Shown: positions 18,065 through 26,993 of the stretch, piece after piece
Layout of the letters: every line of letters starts with the position of its first letter
Position numbering within the stretch: the stretch's first letter is position 1
Origin: Streptomyces blattellae
GTDB lineage: Bacteria > Actinomycetota > Actinomycetes > Streptomycetales > Streptomycetaceae
Assembly: GCF_009709555.1 (NCBI RefSeq)
Contig: NZ_WJBG01000050.1
Span: forward strand, 1-43,678
Direction: 5' to 3'
Length of the DNA stretch: 43,678 bases
Notes under the pieces: model-generated
The model's database searches: none
What the model was told of the DNA's origin: nothing
The model's input: the letters and a program-made list of their open reading frames with translations, nothing else
Program-made: the position numbers and the translations under genes

Positions 18065-18096
18065 GAAGGCCGCGCACCCCATTGTGCGCGGCCTTC
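18065..18096 (-). terminator. Terminator of the PEP carboxykinase gene
   Basis: GAAGGCCGCGCAC (18065-18077) and GTGCGCGGCCTTC (18084-18096) form a perfect 13-bp stem with a 6-nt loop. It begins 9 bp past the pckG stop in the leftward direction. Confidence 0.8.
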
Positions 18097-18105
18097 ACGG
18101 CGGGA

Positions 18106-19929
18106 TCACCCCAGGCGCCGCACCAGCGCCCGGTACTCGTCCCACAGTTCCTCCGGCGTGTGCTCACCGAAGGTCTCCAGGTGCTCGGGGACCAGCGCCG
18201 CCTCCTCGCGCCAGACCTCCTTGTCGACGGTGAGCAGGAAGTCCAGCTCCTCGTCGGCCAGTTCGAGGCCGTCCGTGTCCAGCGCGCCCTTCGCCGGAAG
18301 GATGCCGATGGGCGTCTCGACACCCTCGGCCCTGCCCTCCAGCCGCTCCACGATCCACTTCAGGACGCGGCTGTTCTCCCCGAAGCCGGGCCAGACGAAC
18401 TTGCCCTCGTCGTTCTTGCGGAACCAGTTGACGTAGTAGATCTTCGGGAGCTTCGCCGGGTCCTTGTCCTTGGCGACATCGACCCAGTGACCCATGTAGT
18501 CGCCCATGTTGTAACCGCAGAACGGCAGCATGGCGAACGGGTCGCGGCGCAGCTCACCGACCTTGCCCTCGGCGGCGGCGGTCTTCTCGGAGGCCACGTT
18601 CGCGCCCAGGAACACACCGTGGTTCCAGTCGAAGGACTCGGTCACGAGGGGTACGGCGGTGGCACGCCGCCCGCCGAAGAGTATCGCGGAGATCGGCACG
18701 CCCTTGGGGTCCTCCCACTCGGGCGCGATGATCGGGCACTGCGCGGCGGGGACGGTGAAGCGGGCATTGGGGTGGGCGGCGGGCGTCTCGGACCCCGGCG
18801 TCCAGTCGTTGCCCTTCCAGTCCGTGAGGTGGGCCGGGGTCTCCTCCGTCATGCCCTCCCACCAGATGTCGTTGTCGTCGGTGAGGGCGACGTTCGTGAA
18901 GACGGAGTTGCCCCACAGCGTCTTCATCGCGTTGGCGTTGGTGTGCTCACCGGTGCCGGGCGCGACGCCGAAGAAACCGGCCTCGGGGTTGATGGCGTAC
19001 AGCCGGCCGTCCTCACCGAACCGCATCCACGCGATGTCGTCGCCGATCGTCTCGACCGTCCAGCCGGAGACCGTCGGCTCCAGCATGGCGAGGTTGGTCT
19101 TGCCGCAGGCGCTCGGGAACGCGGCGGCGACGTACTTGGACGGGCCCTGCGGCGGGGTGAGCTTCAGGATCAGCATGTGCTCGGCGAGCCAGCCCTCGTC
19201 GCGGGCCATGACGGAGGCGATGCGCAGGGCGTAGCACTTCTTGCCGAGCAGGGCGTTGCCGCCGTAGCCGGAACCGTAGGACCAGATCTCGCGGGACTCC
19301 GGGAAGTGGGAGATGTACTTGGTCTGGTTGCACGGCCAGGCCACGTCCGCCTCCCCCTCGGCCAGCGGGGCGCCCAGCGAGTGGACGGCCTTCACGAAGA
19401 AGCCCTCGGAGCCCAGCTCGTCGAGGACCGGCTGCCCCATGCGGGTCATCGTGCGCATGGAGACGGCGACGTACGCCGAATCGGTGATCTCGACACCGAT
19501 CGCGGACAGCGGCGAGCCGAGCGGACCCATGCAGAAGGGCACGACGTACATGGTCCGGCCGCGCATGGAACCGCGGAACAGGCCCTTCTCACCGGCGAAG
19601 ATGTCCCGCATCTCGGCGGGGGCCTTCCAGTGGTTGGTCGGGCCCGCGTCCGCTGCCTGCTCGGAGCAGATGAAGGTGCGGTCCTCGACCCGGGCGACAT
19701 CGGTCGGGTCGGAGGCCGCGTAGTACGAGTTGGGGCGCTTGATCGGGTCGAGCTTCTTGAACGTGCCCTTGGCCACGAGCTCCTCGCACAGTCGCTCGTA
19801 CTCGGCTTCGGATCCGTCACACCAGACCACGCTGTCCGGCTGCGTCAGTTCAGCGATCTCGTTCACCCACGAGACCAGTTCCTTGTGGTTGGTGGGAACG
19901 ACGGGGGGAGCCGCGATGTCGCGCGCCAC
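18106..19929 (-). CDS. pckG: Phosphoenolpyruvate carboxykinase (GTP)
   Basis: This cytosolic enzyme interconverts oxaloacetate plus GTP with phosphoenolpyruvate, CO2 and GDP, linking the TCA cycle to gluconeogenesis. The protein is 607 residues, the normal size for the GTP class. Key motifs are present: the P-loop with reactive cysteine in [14 protein letters not shown], the kinase-2/metal site [12 protein letters not shown], and the C-terminal nucleotide-site [21 protein letters not shown] place the start at the GTG at 19929, with GGAG 6 nt upstream (CTAGGAGCAATC), giving [20 protein letters not shown] longer in-frame extension translates a tandem repeat and is rejected. It is monocistronic with a strong terminator behind. 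Confidence 0.95.
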   Translation of the reverse strand: MARDIAAPPVVPTNHKELVSWVNEIAELTQPDSVVWCDGSEAEYERLCEELVAKGTFKKLDPIKRPNSYYAASDPTDVARVEDRTFICSEQAADAGPTNHWKAPAEMRDIFAGEKGLFRGSMRGRTMYVVPFCMGPLGSPLSAIGVEITDSAYVAVSMRTMTRMGQPVLDELGSEGFFVKAVHSLGAPLAEGEADVAWPCNQTKYISHFPESREIWSYGSGYGGNALLGKKCYALRIASVMARDEGWLAEHMLILKLTPPQGPSKYVAAAFPSACGKTNLAMLEPTVSGWTVETIGDDIAWMRFGEDGRLYAINPEAGFFGVAPGTGEHTNANAMKTLWGNSVFTNVALTDDNDIWWEGMTEETPAHLTDWKGNDWTPGSETPAAHPNARFTVPAAQCPIIAPEWEDPKGVPISAILFGGRRATAVPLVTESFDWNHGVFLGANVASEKTAAAEGKVGELRRDPFAMLPFCGYNMGDYMGHWVDVAKDKDPAKLPKIYYVNWFRKNDEGKFVWPGFGENSRVLKWIVERLEGRAEGVETPIGILPAKGALDTDGLELADEELDFLLTVDKEVWREEAALVPEHLETFGEHTPEELWDEYRALVRRLG

Positions 19930-20006
19930 GATTGCTCCTAGGTGAGGGATTTTTGGTTGGAGGCCCCGTGGGGGCTGCGACCCGGATGCTTCCCATGCAG
20001 TCCCGC

Positions 20007-20069
20007 GCATCTCATGCATCTCATGCATCTCATGCATCTCATGCATCTCATGCTTCCCATGCATCTCAG
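20007..20069. repeat. 9-bp tandem repeat (GCATCTCAT) upstream of pckG
   Basis: Five exact copies of GCATCTCAT (20007-20051) are followed by a degenerate copy (GCTTCCCAT) and a near copy ending at 20069. Another GCTTCCCAT lies at 19988-19996. The array is 60-140 bp ahead of the pckG start, probably within its leader or promoter region. Copy number could vary by slippage. Confidence 0.85.
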
Positions 20070-20331
20070 CGGGCTGCCTTGCGCTCATCCGGTGCCGACC
20101 GCACTCATTTGATCATCCGACGGTAGCGCCCATCTGTCCAGAGGGCGTCACAGGTGAGCGAAGTGAGCATCGCCACGCTTGGAACCATCGCTTTGCGTGC
20201 AGGTTGTGTGCACGCTGGGTTCAGCAGACGGTCTCTTTGCGTGGCCATGCGCCCTTGTCGAAGACGGGAGGCGCCAACTCCCGTGAGACGATGGCCACTC
20301 CGCACCGGTCATCCGGGCAGACTGATATGTA

Positions 20332-20349
20332 ACTTACGGTTGCGTAGGT
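20332..20349 (+). promoter_or_regulatory. Candidate operator overlapping the trhA start region
   Basis: ACTTACG (20332-20338) and CGTAGGT (20343-20349) form a dyad with one mismatch around GTTG, ending 3 bp before the ATG at 20353. Its size and position fit a TetR-type repressor site. The regulator is not identified. Confidence 0.4.
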
Positions 20350-20352
20350 ACG

Positions 20353-21075
20353 ATGCCGCTCATGACTGCGTCCGCCTCCGACGCGCCCCTGGACCCGCCG
20401 GTCACCGGCAGTCGTCCCCATGCGCTCGCACTGCCGCACCCGATCAAACCCAAGCTACGGGGTTGGCTGCATCTCGGCATGTTTCCGGCCGCGCTCATAG
20501 CGGGTCTGGTGCTCACCGCGCTCGCCGAATCCCCCCGGGGCCGCGTCGCCTGCGGGATCTACGTCCTCACGGCCTGCCTGCTGTTCGGCGTCAGCGCGCT
20601 GTACCACCGGGGCGACTGGAGCCCCCGCATGGACGGCATCCTGCGCCGACTGGATCACGCCAACATCTTCCTGATCATCGCGGGCACCTACACCCCGCTG
20701 ACGCTGCTGCTGCTCCCCGGCGCCAAGGGCCAGTGGCTGCTGTGGGGCATCTGGGCGGCCGCGCTCGCGGGCATCCTCTTCCGGGTGTTCTGGGTCGGCG
20801 CCCCGCGCTGGCTCTACACGCCCTGCTACATCGCGATGGGCTGGGCGGCGGTCTTCTACCTCCCGGACTTCCTGCGCACCGGCGGTATCGCCGTACTGGT
20901 CCTGGTGATCGTGGGCGGGGTCCTCTACAGCGCGGGCGGCGTGATCTACGGCATCAAGCGCCCCAACCCGTCACCGCGGTGGTTCGGCTTCCACGAGGTG
21001 TTCCACTCCTTCACGCTGGCGGCGTTCGTCGTGCACTACGTGGGGATCTCGATGGTGGCGTACCAGCACGCGTAG
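20353..21075 (+). CDS. trhA: TrhA/hemolysin III family (PAQR-like) membrane protein
   Basis: This 240-residue integral membrane protein has about seven hydrophobic segments and the family's conserved polar residues: the Ser-x3-His of FGVSALYHRGDW, the Asp-His of LRRLDHANIFLIIAGTYTP, and the paired His residues of FGFHEVFHSFTLAAFVVHY, which form the putative metal site. Bacterial members are linked to membrane homeostasis; the 'hemolysin' name is historical. The start may be the ATG at 20353 or 20362; neither has a strong ribosome site. A dyad abuts the start and a strong terminator follows, so it is a single-gene unit. Confidence 0.88.
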   Translation: MPLMTASASDAPLDPPVTGSRPHALALPHPIKPKLRGWLHLGMFPAALIAGLVLTALAESPRGRVACGIYVLTACLLFGVSALYHRGDWSPRMDGILRRLDHANIFLIIAGTYTPLTLLLLPGAKGQWLLWGIWAAALAGILFRVFWVGAPRWLYTPCYIAMGWAAVFYLPDFLRTGGIAVLVLVIVGGVLYSAGGVIYGIKRPNPSPRWFGFHEVFHSFTLAAFVVHYVGISMVAYQHA

Positions 21076-21098
21076 CCCTTCGGGACGTTCATCGCGAT

Positions 21099-21122
21099 GG
21101 CCGCGGCTTCCGAGCCGCGGCC
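21099..21122 (+). terminator. Terminator after trhA
   Basis: GGCCGCGGCT (21099-21108) and AGCCGCGGCC (21113-21122) form a perfect 10-bp stem with a TCCG loop, followed by TTCTTGTT. The MFS remnant begins 11 bp later, so it has no promoter of its own in the gap. Confidence 0.88.
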
Positions 21123-21133
21123 TTCTTGTTCGC

Positions 21134-22017
21134 ATGCTCACGCTCGGCTTCGACACGACGATCCTGAACGTGGCGCCGCCCACGACGGCCGCCGACCTCG
21201 GCGCCGGCACCGGTGAGCAACAGTGGATGGCGGACGCGTACGTGGTCGTCTTCGCGGCGCTGATGCTCCCCGCCGGAATGCTCGGCGACCGGTTCGGGCG
21301 GCGGCTGATGCTGATCACCGGGCTGGGGATCTTCCTGGCCGGGTCACTGGCCGGCGCGCTGGTCGACGACATCGACGCCGTGATCATCGCGCGGGGCGGT
21401 GATGGGCGTGGGCGCCGCGCTGGTCACGCCGCTCGCGCTGTTCGCGCTGTCCGTGCTGCCCGCGCCGCAGGAGCGCACCAGGGACGTCGGCATCATGTCC
21501 GCCGCGTCCGCGCTCGGCCTGCCGCTCGGGCCGATCATCGGCGGCTGGCTGCTCGACCACTTCTGGTGGGGCTCGGTCTTCCTCGTCAACGTCCCGATGG
21601 CCGCGATCGGCATCGCCGCCTGCGTCTTCCTGCTCCCGGAGACCCGGCACCCCTCCTCCCCCAAGGTCGACGCAGTCTCCACCGCGCTCACCGCGGCCGG
21701 GCTCGGCGCCCTCATCCACGCGATCACCGAGGCCCCGACGCGCGGCTGGGGCGACCCTCTGGAGCTGGGCATGTCCGGCGCGGCCCTGCTGCTCATCGCC
21801 GGTCTGGTGGTGCGCGAGCGGCGGGCGGAGCGGCCGGTGCTCGACATTGCGGGATCGTCGCCCTCGTATCGGCTCTGCCGGCCGCCGCGTTCCTGCCCGG
21901 CACCCCCGGCGCCGAGGAAGTGCCGACGCCGCCCGTGGCCGCAAGGACGACCTCCACGACCTTCTCGACCGCACCCTGAACGCCATCGAGCACGGCCTCC
22001 CCACGAAAAACGCCTGA
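21134..22017 (+). pseudogene. Decayed EmrB/QacA-type MFS drug transporter
   Basis: The segment begins inside transmembrane helix 1 (FDTTILNVAPPTTAADLG), continues with QQWMADAYVVVFAALMLPAG and the A-motif loop GMLGDRFGRRLM, and reads in frame to IIAR near 21393. There a GGGG run (21393-21396) holds one G too many; the protein continues in the next frame as VMGVGAALVTPLALFALSVL through ERPVLDI near 21847. Helices 7-14 are then missing, and a short tail (…LVSALPAAAFLPG…) appears in the first frame. Another frame closes at 22015-22017. So there is 5' truncation, a frameshift and a large internal deletion. Intact relatives are 12-14 helix proton antiporters of about 480-520 residues. It has no promoter and is non-functional. 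Confidence 0.85.
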
Positions 22018-22050
22018 GGCCCGATCCCCCGGCCGTGCCATCCTGGCCAG

Positions 22051-22782
22051 GTGAACGGTCCCGAGATCCAGGTCGGATTCGCCCCCGGACTGGCCGTCTT
22101 CGTCCCGCACGCCCGACGCCGCGGCGCCACCCCGCTCGGTACCGACGGCGTCTCCACCCTCGGCCACGTCGTCGAGTCCCTCGGCGTCCCGCTGACCGAG
22201 GTCGGTGCACTCCTCGTGGACGGGCGTGCGGTGCCGGTGTCGTACGTCCCGAAGGCCGGCGACTCGGTGGAGGTCCTGCCCGTCGAACGCCCCCAGCAGG
22301 TCCCCGGCGCTCCCCTGCGCTTCCTCCTCGACGTCCATCTCGGCACCCTCGCGCGCCGGCTCCGTCTGCTCGGCGTGGACACGGCGTACGAGTCGACGGA
22401 CATCGGCGACCCCGCGCTGGCCGCGCGCTCGGCCGCCGAGAAGCGGGTCATGCTGAGCCGTGACCGGGGTCTGCTGCGGCGCCGCGAGCTGTGGGCCGGC
22501 GCGTTCGTCTACAGCACCCGCCCCGCCGAACAACTCCCCGACATCCTCGACCGGTTCCGCCCCGAGCTGCGGCCCTGGACCCGGTGCACCGCCTGCAACG
22601 GCCTGCTGCAGGAGGCCACCAAGGCCGAGGTCGCGGACCAGCTGCAGCACGGCACGCATCGGTCGTACGACGTCTTCGCCCGGTGCGAGGAGTGCGGGCG
22701 GGCGTACTGGAAGGGCGCGCACCACGACCAGCTGGAGCAGATCGTGGAACGCGCGGTGGCGCTGCGCTCGCAGCACGGTTGA
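22051..22782 (+). CDS. Mut7-C RNase-domain protein with ubiquitin-like N-terminus and zinc ribbon
   Basis: This 243-residue protein has a ubiquitin-like beta-grasp N-terminal domain (about 1-85; …VESLGVPLTEVGALLVDG…). A Mut7-C PIN-like nuclease domain follows (FLLDVHLGTLARRLRLLGVD, then MLSRDRGLLRR, with the Asp residues expected to bind metal). A C-terminal zinc ribbon has two pairs of cysteines (CTACNG and CEECG). The Mut7-C family is predicted to cut RNA; the cellular substrate is unknown. It starts with GTG and has only a weak AGG-type ribosome site. It follows the MFS remnant and is convergent with the thioredoxin-fold gene. Confidence 0.85.
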   Translation: MNGPEIQVGFAPGLAVFVPHARRRGATPLGTDGVSTLGHVVESLGVPLTEVGALLVDGRAVPVSYVPKAGDSVEVLPVERPQQVPGAPLRFLLDVHLGTLARRLRLLGVDTAYESTDIGDPALAARSAAEKRVMLSRDRGLLRRRELWAGAFVYSTRPAEQLPDILDRFRPELRPWTRCTACNGLLQEATKAEVADQLQHGTHRSYDVFARCEECGRAYWKGAHHDQLEQIVERAVALRSQHG

Positions 22783-22836
22783 CGGAAGGGCTGTGAGGAA
22801 GCCGCGGGCCGTCTGTGACTGGTCGCGCAGTTCCCC

Positions 22837-22854
22837 GCGCCCCTCCGGGGGCGC
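22837..22854. terminator. Short GC hairpin between convergent genes
   Basis: GCGCCCC (22837-22843) pairs with GGGGCGC (22848-22854) across 4 nt. The sequence before it (GCGCAGTTCCCCGCGCCCCT) resembles half of an intergenic palindrome I have seen often in Streptomyces genomes. There is no T-run, so termination is inferred. Confidence 0.45.
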
Positions 22855-22936
22855 TCCTGACGCATCGTCGACCAGCGGGGCACACCGAACACCCGCGCAA
22901 CACAGGCAGACCCACATCCGCCGCTCTGCCGCTGCG

Positions 22937-24976
22937 TCAGCCGTGCAGTGCGGTGCGCAACCGCTCCGGGTCGGTCGTCGGGGCGTCACACGTGAAGTTG
23001 CGGCAGACGTACGCCGCCGGTTCACCCTGGACGAGCGGCCGGCCGGCCAGCAGCGGGAGTTCATCGCTGTCCGGGGTCCCCACGGCGACGACGGCGCCCG
23101 GGGCGGTGCCGAGAAGTGCCGTACGGTGCAAGGCCTGTGTCGCCTTGTCGTCAAGGGACGGCCCCACGATCGCGACCTCCTTCGGCCCGTCGAGCAGCGC
23201 CTCGGCGACGGCGAGCCCCCACCCGATGAACCGCGGCACCCGCGGCCCCAGCGCCTTCACGACCCCCAACGCCCGCTCGGCGGCCGTGCGATGGGGCTCG
23301 GCACCGGTCTGCGCGGCATAGCTCAGCAGGGCACCGGCGGCGGCGGTCCAGCCGGAGGGAGCGGCATTGTCGGTCGGATCCTGCGGACGGCGGATCAGCC
23401 GCTCGGCGTCGGAGGCGGTGTCGTAGAGGGCGCCGGACTCCTCGTCGACGAACCGGGCGAGGACATGATCGAGCAGGAACCCGGCGAACTCCAGCCACAC
23501 CCCTTCCCCCGTGACGGACGCGAGCGCGAGGAACCCCTCAGCCACGTCCGCATAGTCCTCCAGCACCCCCGCATTCGCCCCGGCCTGCCCGTCCTTGCTG
23601 GTACGGGCGAGCTGCGCACGGTCGTCCAGATGCAGCCGTACGAGGAGATCGGCGGCGCCGACCGCCGCCTCGACCAGATCGGGACGGTCGAAGTACGCGC
23701 CGGTCTCGGCGAGCGCGGCGATCGCGAGCCCGTTCCAGGCGGCGACCACCTTGTCGTCACGGCCGGGGGCGGGACGGGCGTCCCGGGCGGCCAGCAGCCG
23801 CCGCTTGACGGACTCCACCTGCTCGGCGCCGAACACGCCCTCGTGCTGCGGGAGTTGAAGCACCGAGGCGCCCTGCTCGAAGGTGCCCTCGGCGGTCACG
23901 CCGAAGTAGTGGGCGGCCCGCTCGGCATCGTCACCGAGCACATCGCGCAACTGCTCCGGCGTCCAGACGTAGTACGCCCCCTCGACATGCCTCCCGCTCC
24001 CGTCGTCACTGTCGGCGTCCAGCGCGGAGGCGAACCCGCCTTCGCCGGTACGGAGTTCACGCACCATGAAGTCGGCGGTTTCGAGGGCGACGCGCCGGGC
24101 GAACTCGGAGCCGGTAGCGCGCCAGAGATGGGCGTAGACGCGGCAGAGCAGGGCGTTGTCGTACAGCATCTTCTCGAAGTGGGGTACCAAAGGTCCACCA
24201 GCCCGAGGTGTGAGCACGTACCGATGGAACCCGCCTCCCACCTGGTCGTACAGGCTCGAACGCGCCATCGCACCGCACAGCCCTTCCGCCATTTCCAGCG
24301 CGGCTACGGAGCCGGCCCGCGCGTGGTGGCGCAACAGGAACTCGATCACCATCGACGGCGGGAACTTGGTGTCTCCCTTGAACCACCCGCTCGCGGGATC
24401 GATATCCCGGGTCAACTGGAGGAGCGCCAGGGCCTGAGTCTCCTCGGTGGGCGTCCCGGCATCCCCGGTGCTCAGCTCCCGCGCGGCAAGGTCCCGAGTG
24501 ATCTTCCCCGCGACTTCCCCCACCTCGTCCCTCCGGCTCGTCCATGCGTTGTGCACGCCTTCGAGCACCTGGCGGAAGGACGCCATGCCATGGCGAGCGT
24601 CGGGCGGGAAGTAAGTGCCGAAGTAGAACGGCTCCCCGTCTGGGGTCATGAACACGGACATGGGCCAGCCGCCCTGCCCAGTGGCGGCCTGAACGGCCTC
24701 CATGTAGACAGCGTCCACGTCCGGCCGCTCCTCGCGATCCACCTTCACGGACACAAAGTGCTCGTTCATGTACGCAGCGGTGTCGTCATCCTCAAAGGAC
24801 TCGTGCGCCATGACGTGACACCAGTGGCACGCGCTGTAGCCGACGCTCAAGAACACGGGGACATCACGCCGCCGGGCTTCTTCGAACGCGTCGGTCTCCC
24901 AGGGCCACCAGTCAACGGGGTTGTCCGCGTGCTGGAGGAGGTACGGGGATGTGGCCTGCGCGAGTCGGTTGGGCAT
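22937..24976 (-). CDS. Thioredoxin-fold DUF255/SPATA20-type protein, rebuilt as an element-host hybrid
   Basis: This 679-residue protein has an N-terminal thioredoxin-like domain with the CHWCHVM active-site motif ([20 protein letters not shown]) and a C-terminal alpha/alpha toroid-like region, the YyaL/SPATA20 family layout. Its function is poorly known. The ATG at 24976 ([16 protein letters not shown]) matches the stranded native copy, including the ribosome-site region. Residues 1 to ~265 lie inside the mobile element; the rest, from [12 protein letters not shown] onward, is resident chromosome. Its N-half is abnormal: the native fragment reads [12 protein letters not shown], but here the same place is [12 protein letters not shown], and native [12 protein letters not shown] is replaced by [13 protein letters not shown]. 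The hybrid may keep expression of the C-terminal part with altered activity. There is no frameshift or early stop. Confidence 0.88.
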   Translation of the reverse strand: MPNRLAQATSPYLLQHADNPVDWWPWETDAFEEARRRDVPVFLSVGYSACHWCHVMAHESFEDDDTAAYMNEHFVSVKVDREERPDVDAVYMEAVQAATGQGGWPMSVFMTPDGEPFYFGTYFPPDARHGMASFRQVLEGVHNAWTSRRDEVGEVAGKITRDLAARELSTGDAGTPTEETQALALLQLTRDIDPASGWFKGDTKFPPSMVIEFLLRHHARAGSVAALEMAEGLCGAMARSSLYDQVGGGFHRYVLTPRAGGPLVPHFEKMLYDNALLCRVYAHLWRATGSEFARRVALETADFMVRELRTGEGGFASALDADSDDGSGRHVEGAYYVWTPEQLRDVLGDDAERAAHYFGVTAEGTFEQGASVLQLPQHEGVFGAEQVESVKRRLLAARDARPAPGRDDKVVAAWNGLAIAALAETGAYFDRPDLVEAAVGAADLLVRLHLDDRAQLARTSKDGQAGANAGVLEDYADVAEGFLALASVTGEGVWLEFAGFLLDHVLARFVDEESGALYDTASDAERLIRRPQDPTDNAAPSGWTAAAGALLSYAAQTGAEPHRTAAERALGVVKALGPRVPRFIGWGLAVAEALLDGPKEVAIVGPSLDDKATQALHRTALLGTAPGAVVAVGTPDSDELPLLAGRPLVQGEPAAYVCRNFTCDAPTTDPERLRTALHG
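24171..24184. other. Left attachment junction (attL)
   Basis: The core TTCTCGAAGTGGGG is shared exactly with 29368-29381. To the left is resident DUF255 3' sequence; to the right is the element's replacement 5' half. The bases just outside differ between the two copies. Confidence 0.72.
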
Positions 24977-25077
24977 ACCCCCATCCTTGCGCACCCGCCA
25001 CCGCCCCGCCCATGCGCCACGGGGCAGCGTACGAACAGGGCCGGGCCGAACCGCTGGACTGTCTTGCTCGCCGTCGC

Positions 25078-25323
25078 TCAGCGGGCCGGGGTCGGGTCAG
25101 CGCGGGTCACGCGCGCATGGTCGGTGTACTCACGTCGGAAGAGGTTGTGGCCGGGGTACAGGCCCGTATGCCTCAGCGCCCAGTCTTGGGGGGTCTCGGG
25201 ATCACCCTGCGGCCCGGACGACTCGCCGCACCCGATGGACGTGCAGAACAGTTCCGCCGTAATGCCGCCCTCAGGCGCGTGCTGGATCGTGTGGGCCACG
25301 TAGCGGTAGACAGCGCGGGACAT
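25078..25323 (-). CDS. DUF7848-type small protein (element cargo)
   Basis: This 81-residue protein resembles a small Streptomyces family I know as DUF7848: [20 protein letters not shown]…, a [11 protein letters not shown] cysteine pair and a C-terminal [20 protein letters not shown]. The Cys pair plus nearby His residues could bind metal. Its ATG shares one base with the stop of the 66-aa gene upstream (TGATG), so the two are coupled. The function is unknown. It is the last gene of the element's cargo before the replacement DUF255 half. Confidence 0.75.
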   Translation of the reverse strand: MSRAVYRYVAHTIQHAPEGGITAELFCTSIGCGESSGPQGDPETPQDWALRHTGLYPGHNLFRREYTDHARVTRADPTPAR

Positions 25324-25523
25324 CAGCGCCGCCGGTACTTCTCGGCACACTTGGTGTGCCGGTAGACCACGGCGGGCGGACCAGAGTGCCGTTCCGCGGT
25401 GCCCCGGCGGCAGATTTCAAGAGGTCCGATCGGCTGGTCGCACTCAGGGCACGTCTCGCCGGTCGGGGCGAACGTCGCGTACTCGTCCCTGCGTGCGTCG
25501 GTATCGCTGGTGCTACTCGCCAT
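25323..25523 (-). CDS. 66-aa CxxC small protein (element cargo)
   Basis: This short soluble protein has a CPECDQ knuckle, a further Cys in EICRRG, and HTKCAEKYRRR at the C-terminus, so it may hold one zinc. The family is not recognised. I chose the ATG at 25523 because AGGGGA lies about 9 nt upstream; the frame is open further up but without a ribosome site. A direct-repeat motif lies 66 bp upstream, suggesting its own regulated promoter. Confidence 0.65.
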   Translation of the reverse strand: MASSTSDTDARRDEYATFAPTGETCPECDQPIGPLEICRRGTAERHSGPPAVVYRHTKCAEKYRRR

Positions 25524-25557
25524 CGCTGGTGTCCCCTCACGTGGTCCGATACCCAAC

Positions 25558-25606
25558 ACGCTAGGAAGACCGGAACCCCAACTCACAGGCGATTGCACAC
25601 GATTGC
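25558..25606 (-). promoter_or_regulatory. Direct-repeat operator and -10 ahead of the CxxC/DUF7848 pair
   Basis: CGATTGC occurs at 25590-25596 and 25600-25606, spaced one helical turn apart (3-nt gap). In the leftward direction a TAGCGT (25563-25558) could be the -10, with a weak TGTGAG -35 (25587-25582). The repeat would lie directly upstream of the -35. The same paired motif occurs at 27262-27278. Confidence 0.55.
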
Positions 25607-25613
25607 GAGCCAA

Positions 25614-26468
25614 CTACGCGAGGGAGTCACGCGCCTTGGCCAGCAGCGCACGGGCCTTGTCGCCGTAAGCGGCCATGTCGGCCAGCGTGGCGAACGTGTC
25701 GGCGTACGCCTTCACCTCACTGGGCTGAGTGATCGTGAGGTAGCCAGACACAAGCTCAACGCTCACTTGCGCCTTGTCGTAGATCCAGAACCCTTCAACG
25801 GGCATACGTGCCCGCTCAAGCCGCGCCGGGACCACACCCAAGGTCACGTTGGGCAACTCGCCCTCAGCGAGGGAGCGCAGGCGCTCTAGCTGTTCCGCTT
25901 GGGTGTCGGCGTCGCCGTAGCCGTTCCTCAACACGGACTCCTCCACCAGGAACGCGAACCGGCGTTGCCCCTCGGTGAGCACTCGCTGTCGTTCCATGCG
26001 GACGGCCACAGCGTCGGCCACATCATCGACTGGCACCCGGCGTCGCTGGACAGCACGCAAGACAGCTTCGGTGTAGCCATACGTCTGGATCAGGCCGGGC
26101 ACGAGCCAGGAGGAGTAGGCCCGAAACCAACGGGTGCGCTCGAACAGTGGCCGCACGGACTCTTGCGCCCGTCGTAGGCCGGCGCGCTCCATCCGACGCC
26201 AGGAGACCCACATGCCCTCAACGGCCCGTAGAGAGGCAATCAGGTCCTCCGTCTGGTCCTGAGCGCCGCAAGCTGCGCACCACACGCGAATGTCGTCCTC
26301 GCTGGGCTGCATCTTGGCTGTCGAGATCCGAGACACCTTGGACGGGTGCCAGCCGCACAGCGCGGCCAGGTCTTTGCCGTCAAGCCCGGCATCCTTGACC
26401 AACTCGCGTAGGCGGTCGGCAAGGAGTTGCCGGGCTTGCTGGACACTAGATGATGCTGATTGAGGCAT
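25614..26468 (-). CDS. XRE-family regulator with DUF5753 domain
   Basis: This 284-residue protein has an N-terminal helix-turn-helix (LRELVKDAGLDGKDLAALCGWHPSKVSRISTAKMQPSEDDI, about 20-60) and a large C-terminal DUF5753 ligand- or partner-sensing domain (…RAYSSWLVPGLIQTYGYTEAVL…, …FLVEESVLRNGYGD…). In Streptomyces such proteins form WhiJ-like regulator sets with small partner proteins. Its ATG is 3 nt after the stop of the DUF6879 gene with no clear ribosome site, so translation is probably coupled. It is the obvious candidate to bind the CGATTGC-N3-CGATTGC sites flanking its operon. Confidence 0.9.
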   Translation of the reverse strand: MPQSASSSVQQARQLLADRLRELVKDAGLDGKDLAALCGWHPSKVSRISTAKMQPSEDDIRVWCAACGAQDQTEDLIASLRAVEGMWVSWRRMERAGLRRAQESVRPLFERTRWFRAYSSWLVPGLIQTYGYTEAVLRAVQRRRVPVDDVADAVAVRMERQRVLTEGQRRFAFLVEESVLRNGYGDADTQAEQLERLRSLAEGELPNVTLGVVPARLERARMPVEGFWIYDKAQVSVELVSGYLTITQPSEVKAYADTFATLADMAAYGDKARALLAKARDSLA

Positions 26469-26471
26469 GAC

Positions 26472-26993
26472 TCAGTGGACCGGCTTGTACTCCCCGTGGG
26501 GCGTTGCCCGCTCCCACACCATCTCGAAGGCAGACGCGACAAGTTGAACGACTTCCGGTTCTGTCCGCCACTCCCGGTCAACGACTTCCCCGACGCCAGA
26601 GAAGTACGTGAACAACACGGCCTCGCTGTCGAACATCCAAAGGTCAGTACCCGGCAAGGGGATGTCAGCGGCCCGACGCCGAGGGAGCCAGCGAACCAGC
26701 TCCCCCGCCGCGACATTGGCGAACGTCATGTCGTGCTCATACCTGATGTAGTCCGTGACCGGCTCCGAAACGATCCGGGCCCGCCGCATGACGACCCCGC
26801 GCGCTGTCGTCTCCTGCACTAGGTCACGCCAGGTGCCCCACCAGTCCGGCAGCTTGGCCGGGTCGCTGTTGTACCTGTGGCCATCACGCCAGCGGTCAAA
26901 CTCCGGATCGTCCGGCGTGTAGCTGTCGCGCATCTCCAGGTGTACGGCCGAGTGCCGCGCCTTGGAGATCCCTTCACGTACGGGGTACTTCAC
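26472..26993 (-). CDS. DUF6879-type protein (partner of the XRE regulator)
   Basis: This 173-residue soluble protein has the DUF6879 look: …FDRWRDGH…, …WRDLVQETTARGVVMRRARIVSEPVTDYIRYEHDMT…, …AGELVRWLPRR…, …LWMFDSEAVLFTYF…. These proteins commonly sit beside XRE-DUF5753 regulators; their activity is unknown to me. The GTG at 26993 is favoured by GGAGG about 9 nt upstream. It overlaps the 87-aa gene by 20 nt and is followed after 3 nt by the regulator, so three genes are translationally linked. Confidence 0.82.
   Translation of the reverse strand: MKYPVREGISKARHSAVHLEMRDSYTPDDPEFDRWRDGHRYNSDPAKLPDWWGTWRDLVQETTARGVVMRRARIVSEPVTDYIRYEHDMTFANVAAGELVRWLPRRRAADIPLPGTDLWMFDSEAVLFTYFSGVGEVVDREWRTEPEVVQLVASAFEMVWERATPHGEYKPVH

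Noticed and set aside
17710..19941. Forward open frame of 743 codons across pckG
   Set aside because: It overlaps antisense to a complete GTP-PEP carboxykinase. The translation has no recognisable motif and extends through the pckG terminator.
19930..20088. N-terminal extension of PEP carboxykinase with HEM repeats
   Set aside because: The extension is the translation of the 9-bp tandem repeat. The GTG at 19929 has a proper ribosome site and gives the standard family length.
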